Assembly (NCBI GenBank): GCA_018814305.1
Contig: JAHJAA010000048.1
Location: 36,022 to 100,021 of the forward strand
Direction: 5' to 3'
DNA length: 64,000 bases
From: Pseudomonadota bacterium
GTDB lineage: Bacteria; Desulfobacterota; Desulfobulbia; Desulfobulbales; JAGXFP01
Below, one piece after another: positions 62,164 to 64,000 of the stretch. The notes beneath the pieces are model-generated. The model saw only the letters and a program-made list of their open reading frames with translations. It had not been told where the DNA came from and ran no database searches. Each line of letters begins with the position of its first letter. The stretch's first letter is position 1. Position numbers and translations under genes: made by a program.

Positions 62164-63342
62164 TCATACTTTCTTTTTTCCAACAATGATGATTTCTGAT
62201 GCAAAGGCTGGGTTAAAGAGTTGATGTTTGATCATGAGGTGTATCCACCGGGCAGCATAAGAATATAAGGCAGTGTCCCAAGCAAAACTCGGGGTGAACT
62301 CTAATACGTGATGGTATCTATATCCAACTATCTCCTCTATATTAAAACCAGACTGTTCAAATTGGTCCTTCCAGCGCGGAATACGCCATTCTCTCATCTC
62401 ATGCCAGACGTTTTGGTAGTGCTGACCATGTGTATGAGGAGTTAAGGAGAACAAAAACCTATTCTTCACACTGCTAAAATGATCCTCCAAACAAAAAAGA
62501 AGCTCATCAACTGAAAGACCTAACTCCTTTGCTATTTCCTCCACTACAAGACGGTTATAATTCGGGAAATAAATGTAATGAAAAATTCTGGCGTAAAACT
62601 TGCCCAACATTTTATTTCGACATGAGGATTTACATCTAACACTGGACTCGTTACTTCTAAGAAAACGAATACGAGCATCCAGACGTTGAAGTTTGAAGCA
62701 GATTCTATCAAATTTCTCTTCAGATTTTCCCAACATCTTCATAAAGGTTAAGGCAAGTTTCTTTAATATCGGGACTTCTCGAATGATCGCTACTATAAGG
62801 TGAATCGGTAGCTTCAGAATATAATCCTTAAACAATCTGAAACAACATAGAACAGGTGTCCCAGTGATACAAATACAGATTCCACCAGGACGAAGAACTC
62901 TGTAAACTTCGCGATTGAAGAGAATCGCATCAGGAACATGCTCGATTACGGAATTATGAAATACCAAATCAAACGAACAGTCTTCGTAAGGTAAGTGCCT
63001 ACCATCGTGATTGCTGCATGTGACAAGAGAATTTGCAAGTTCTTGAAGTATTGAATATCTGATGTCGTTGACGTTTCCGCCAGACCCCACAAAACTACCA
63101 GGTGTGTCAAGATCTGTGGCCGATACTCTCCCGTAATGGCTTAAGAGGGCACTATGAAACCCCAACCCAGAACCTATCTCAAGTATAGAGTTATGTATAT
63201 GCTTTTCAACAATAGGAGCGACGAAGTCAAATATAATAAGTTTTTGAATAACATGATGAAGTGAAATTATTTCTGGATTATTTTTGGCGAAATCCCTAAA
63301 TTTTCTGCTGACTTCTTCACGTATATGAGCAAATTCGAACAT
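62164..63342 (-). CDS. SAM-dependent methyltransferase
   Basis: A 392-residue protein with a class I methyltransferase core at its N-terminal half: motif I ILEIGSGLGFHSALL (EIGSGLG 55-61), acidic end of strand 2 in ATDLD, DCSFDLVFHNSVIEHV (motif IV) and REVYRVLRPGG (post-motif). The C-terminal half is helical with many aromatic residues and no known domain. The base composition is clearly more AT-rich than that of its neighbours, which suggests transfer. Such enzymes in variable regions often act on surface polysaccharides or lipids, but the substrate is unknown. No clear ribosome site before ATG 63342. Confidence 0.85.
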   Translation of the reverse strand: MFEFAHIREEVSRKFRDFAKNNPEIISLHHVIQKLIIFDFVAPIVEKHIHNSILEIGSGLGFHSALLSHYGRVSATDLDTPGSFVGSGGNVNDIRYSILQELANSLVTCSNHDGRHLPYEDCSFDLVFHNSVIEHVPDAILFNREVYRVLRPGGICICITGTPVLCCFRLFKDYILKLPIHLIVAIIREVPILKKLALTFMKMLGKSEEKFDRICFKLQRLDARIRFLRSNESSVRCKSSCRNKMLGKFYARIFHYIYFPNYNRLVVEEIAKELGLSVDELLFCLEDHFSSVKNRFLFSLTPHTHGQHYQNVWHEMREWRIPRWKDQFEQSGFNIEEIVGYRYHHVLEFTPSFAWDTALYSYAARWIHLMIKHQLFNPAFASEIIIVGKKKV

Positions 63343-63478
63343 ATTTAAATCCCGGTTAAAGTGGGATGCATGAACCTGATAACCCCGTCAATTCTATCAT
63401 CACCTGGAATCCAAGATTGATTCTGGCCTTGGAGTATCTCAATTATTAGGTTGTTCATCACTAGCACTTTGGGAATGT

Positions 63479-63745
63479 TCACTTTTCCAATCTTTTAAGC
63501 TTCGTATCGGTCAGCCCGTAAAGCAGCCCGAAGAAACGCAGCTTCTCCAGGGCGGTCAGAGGCTGGCAGATCGCCAAATCTTGGGGAGCCAGCACCAGCA
63601 TTGACTTGCCCCGCCGTTTTTCCCGCCAGACATCGAGGCCGAAGATCTTTACCTCGCAAAAAGAGGTAAGGTGCTGATAATAAAAAATCGCTTTTTCGCA
63701 TTTACCAAAATTTGGGATCACCTCCCCTACGCCCCTCAAAATCAC
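63479..63745 (-). CDS. Unidentified fragment or hypothetical protein
   Basis: An 88-codon frame with a GTG start near AGGA. It reads VIPNFGKCEKAIFYYQHL, KIFGLDVWREKRRGK and a C-terminal helix-rich TALEKLRFFGLLYGLTDTK. It looks protein-like and is GC-richer than the methyltransferase gene, yet I cannot match it to a family and the start is not convincing. It could be the remaining end of a larger gene damaged by rearrangement. Confidence 0.35.
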   Translation of the reverse strand: MILRGVGEVIPNFGKCEKAIFYYQHLTSFCEVKIFGLDVWREKRRGKSMLVLAPQDLAICQPLTALEKLRFFGLLYGLTDTKLKRLEK

Positions 63746-63931
63746 ACAATCCTGACTGACGCATTCACATTAACGACCAGACACGTTCACTGTCAACCAC
63801 AAAACTTCCCTACGCATCTCCGCTAGCCTCCCCCCCATGACCGCCGTGAACAGCCCTTATATGTGAGCGCGGACTCAGAAAATGATGGGAATTTCGGTGA
63901 TTTTGGACGAGATATGTGAAGGAAGAGAAAC

Positions 63932-63974
63932 GGAGCCCCCTCATGTTTCTTGGCGGAAGCGTTTAGGGGGCTCC
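63932..63974. repeat. 10-base inverted repeat near the window end
   Basis: GGAGCCCCCT (63932-63941) and AGGGGGCTCC (63965-63974) form a perfect stem with a 23-base loop. No T-run follows. It may be a terminator of a gene beyond the window or the end of a mobile element. Confidence 0.55.
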
Positions 63975-64000
63975 TACCCCTAAAAGGTAGAAGAAATAAT

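Overview
The window looks like a chromosomal segment of a Gram-negative, motile, environmentally responsive bacterium, most probably a Deltaproteobacterium (Desulfobacterota, Desulfobulbales-like). This is inferred from gene content: SelB, an HflX-DUF4390-NtrY-NtrX block, a TatT-type TRAP transporter, a two-CW-type Cys-rich protein, several sigma-54 activators with partner kinases, many lipoproteins, an outer-membrane barrel and repeated PilZ/GGDEF (c-di-GMP) genes. There is no intact rRNA operon, tRNA, phage block, CRISPR array or complete insertion sequence.

Layout. 1-4000: end of a Thr-rich surface protein, a COG4315-type secreted protein, and a LemA plus M48 membrane-peptidase pair. 4000-8500: accessory region with a 41-residue gene, octamer repeats, a perfect palindrome, a MopE-repeat/FISUMP lipoprotein whose 3' end resembles a diversity-generating retroelement (DGR) variable region, a MNT nucleotidyltransferase followed by the surviving half of a HEPN gene, and a secreted TPR-caspase. 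8750-14600: GIY-YIG protein, DEAD-box helicase, FKBP, TerB-like protein, hemB. 14800-32150, mostly minus strand: ClpX-like ATPase, ntrX-ntrY-DUF4390-hflX-selB-metallo-hydrolase-mrp in one tight run, a diguanylate cyclase, a WD40+Sel1 scaffold, and a VanY-like peptidase with a lipoprotein. 32365-44500: DUF2914, YceH, SprT/DUF2786 protein, two tandem PilZ proteins, DUF3187 protein, two-CW protein with a palindrome inside its promoter, chemoreceptor, another PilZ protein, SUMF1-like protein, FmdB zinc ribbon, a protein with three C-x9-C repeats, and a lipoprotein hydrolase. 44687-52708: histidine kinase and NtrC-type regulator, then tatT-dctP-dctQ-dctM and a K+ channel. 53067-56134: a fourth PilZ protein and a large protein of unknown function. 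56261-61360, minus strand: regulator, kinase, OB-like Gly/Arg-tailed protein, beta-barrel and a DxDGDG peptide, with an inverted-repeat element inserted among them. 61990-64000: 5S rRNA remnant with terminator, an AT-richer methyltransferase gene and an unidentified fragment.

How the parts fit. Three sigma-54 activator/kinase pairs, four PilZ receptors, one cyclase and one chemoreceptor make this a signalling-heavy segment. The kinase/regulator upstream of the TRAP genes probably controls uptake of an organic acid or related solute. The kinase/regulator at 56-59 kb probably serves the envelope proteins encoded with it. The most striking item is the lipoprotein at 4652-6259: its last 60 codons have the residue pattern and C-ending codon bias of a DGR target, and a 27-base perfect palindrome lies just past its stop. 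No reverse transcriptase or template repeat is present here, so any retroelement would have to act from elsewhere in the genome.
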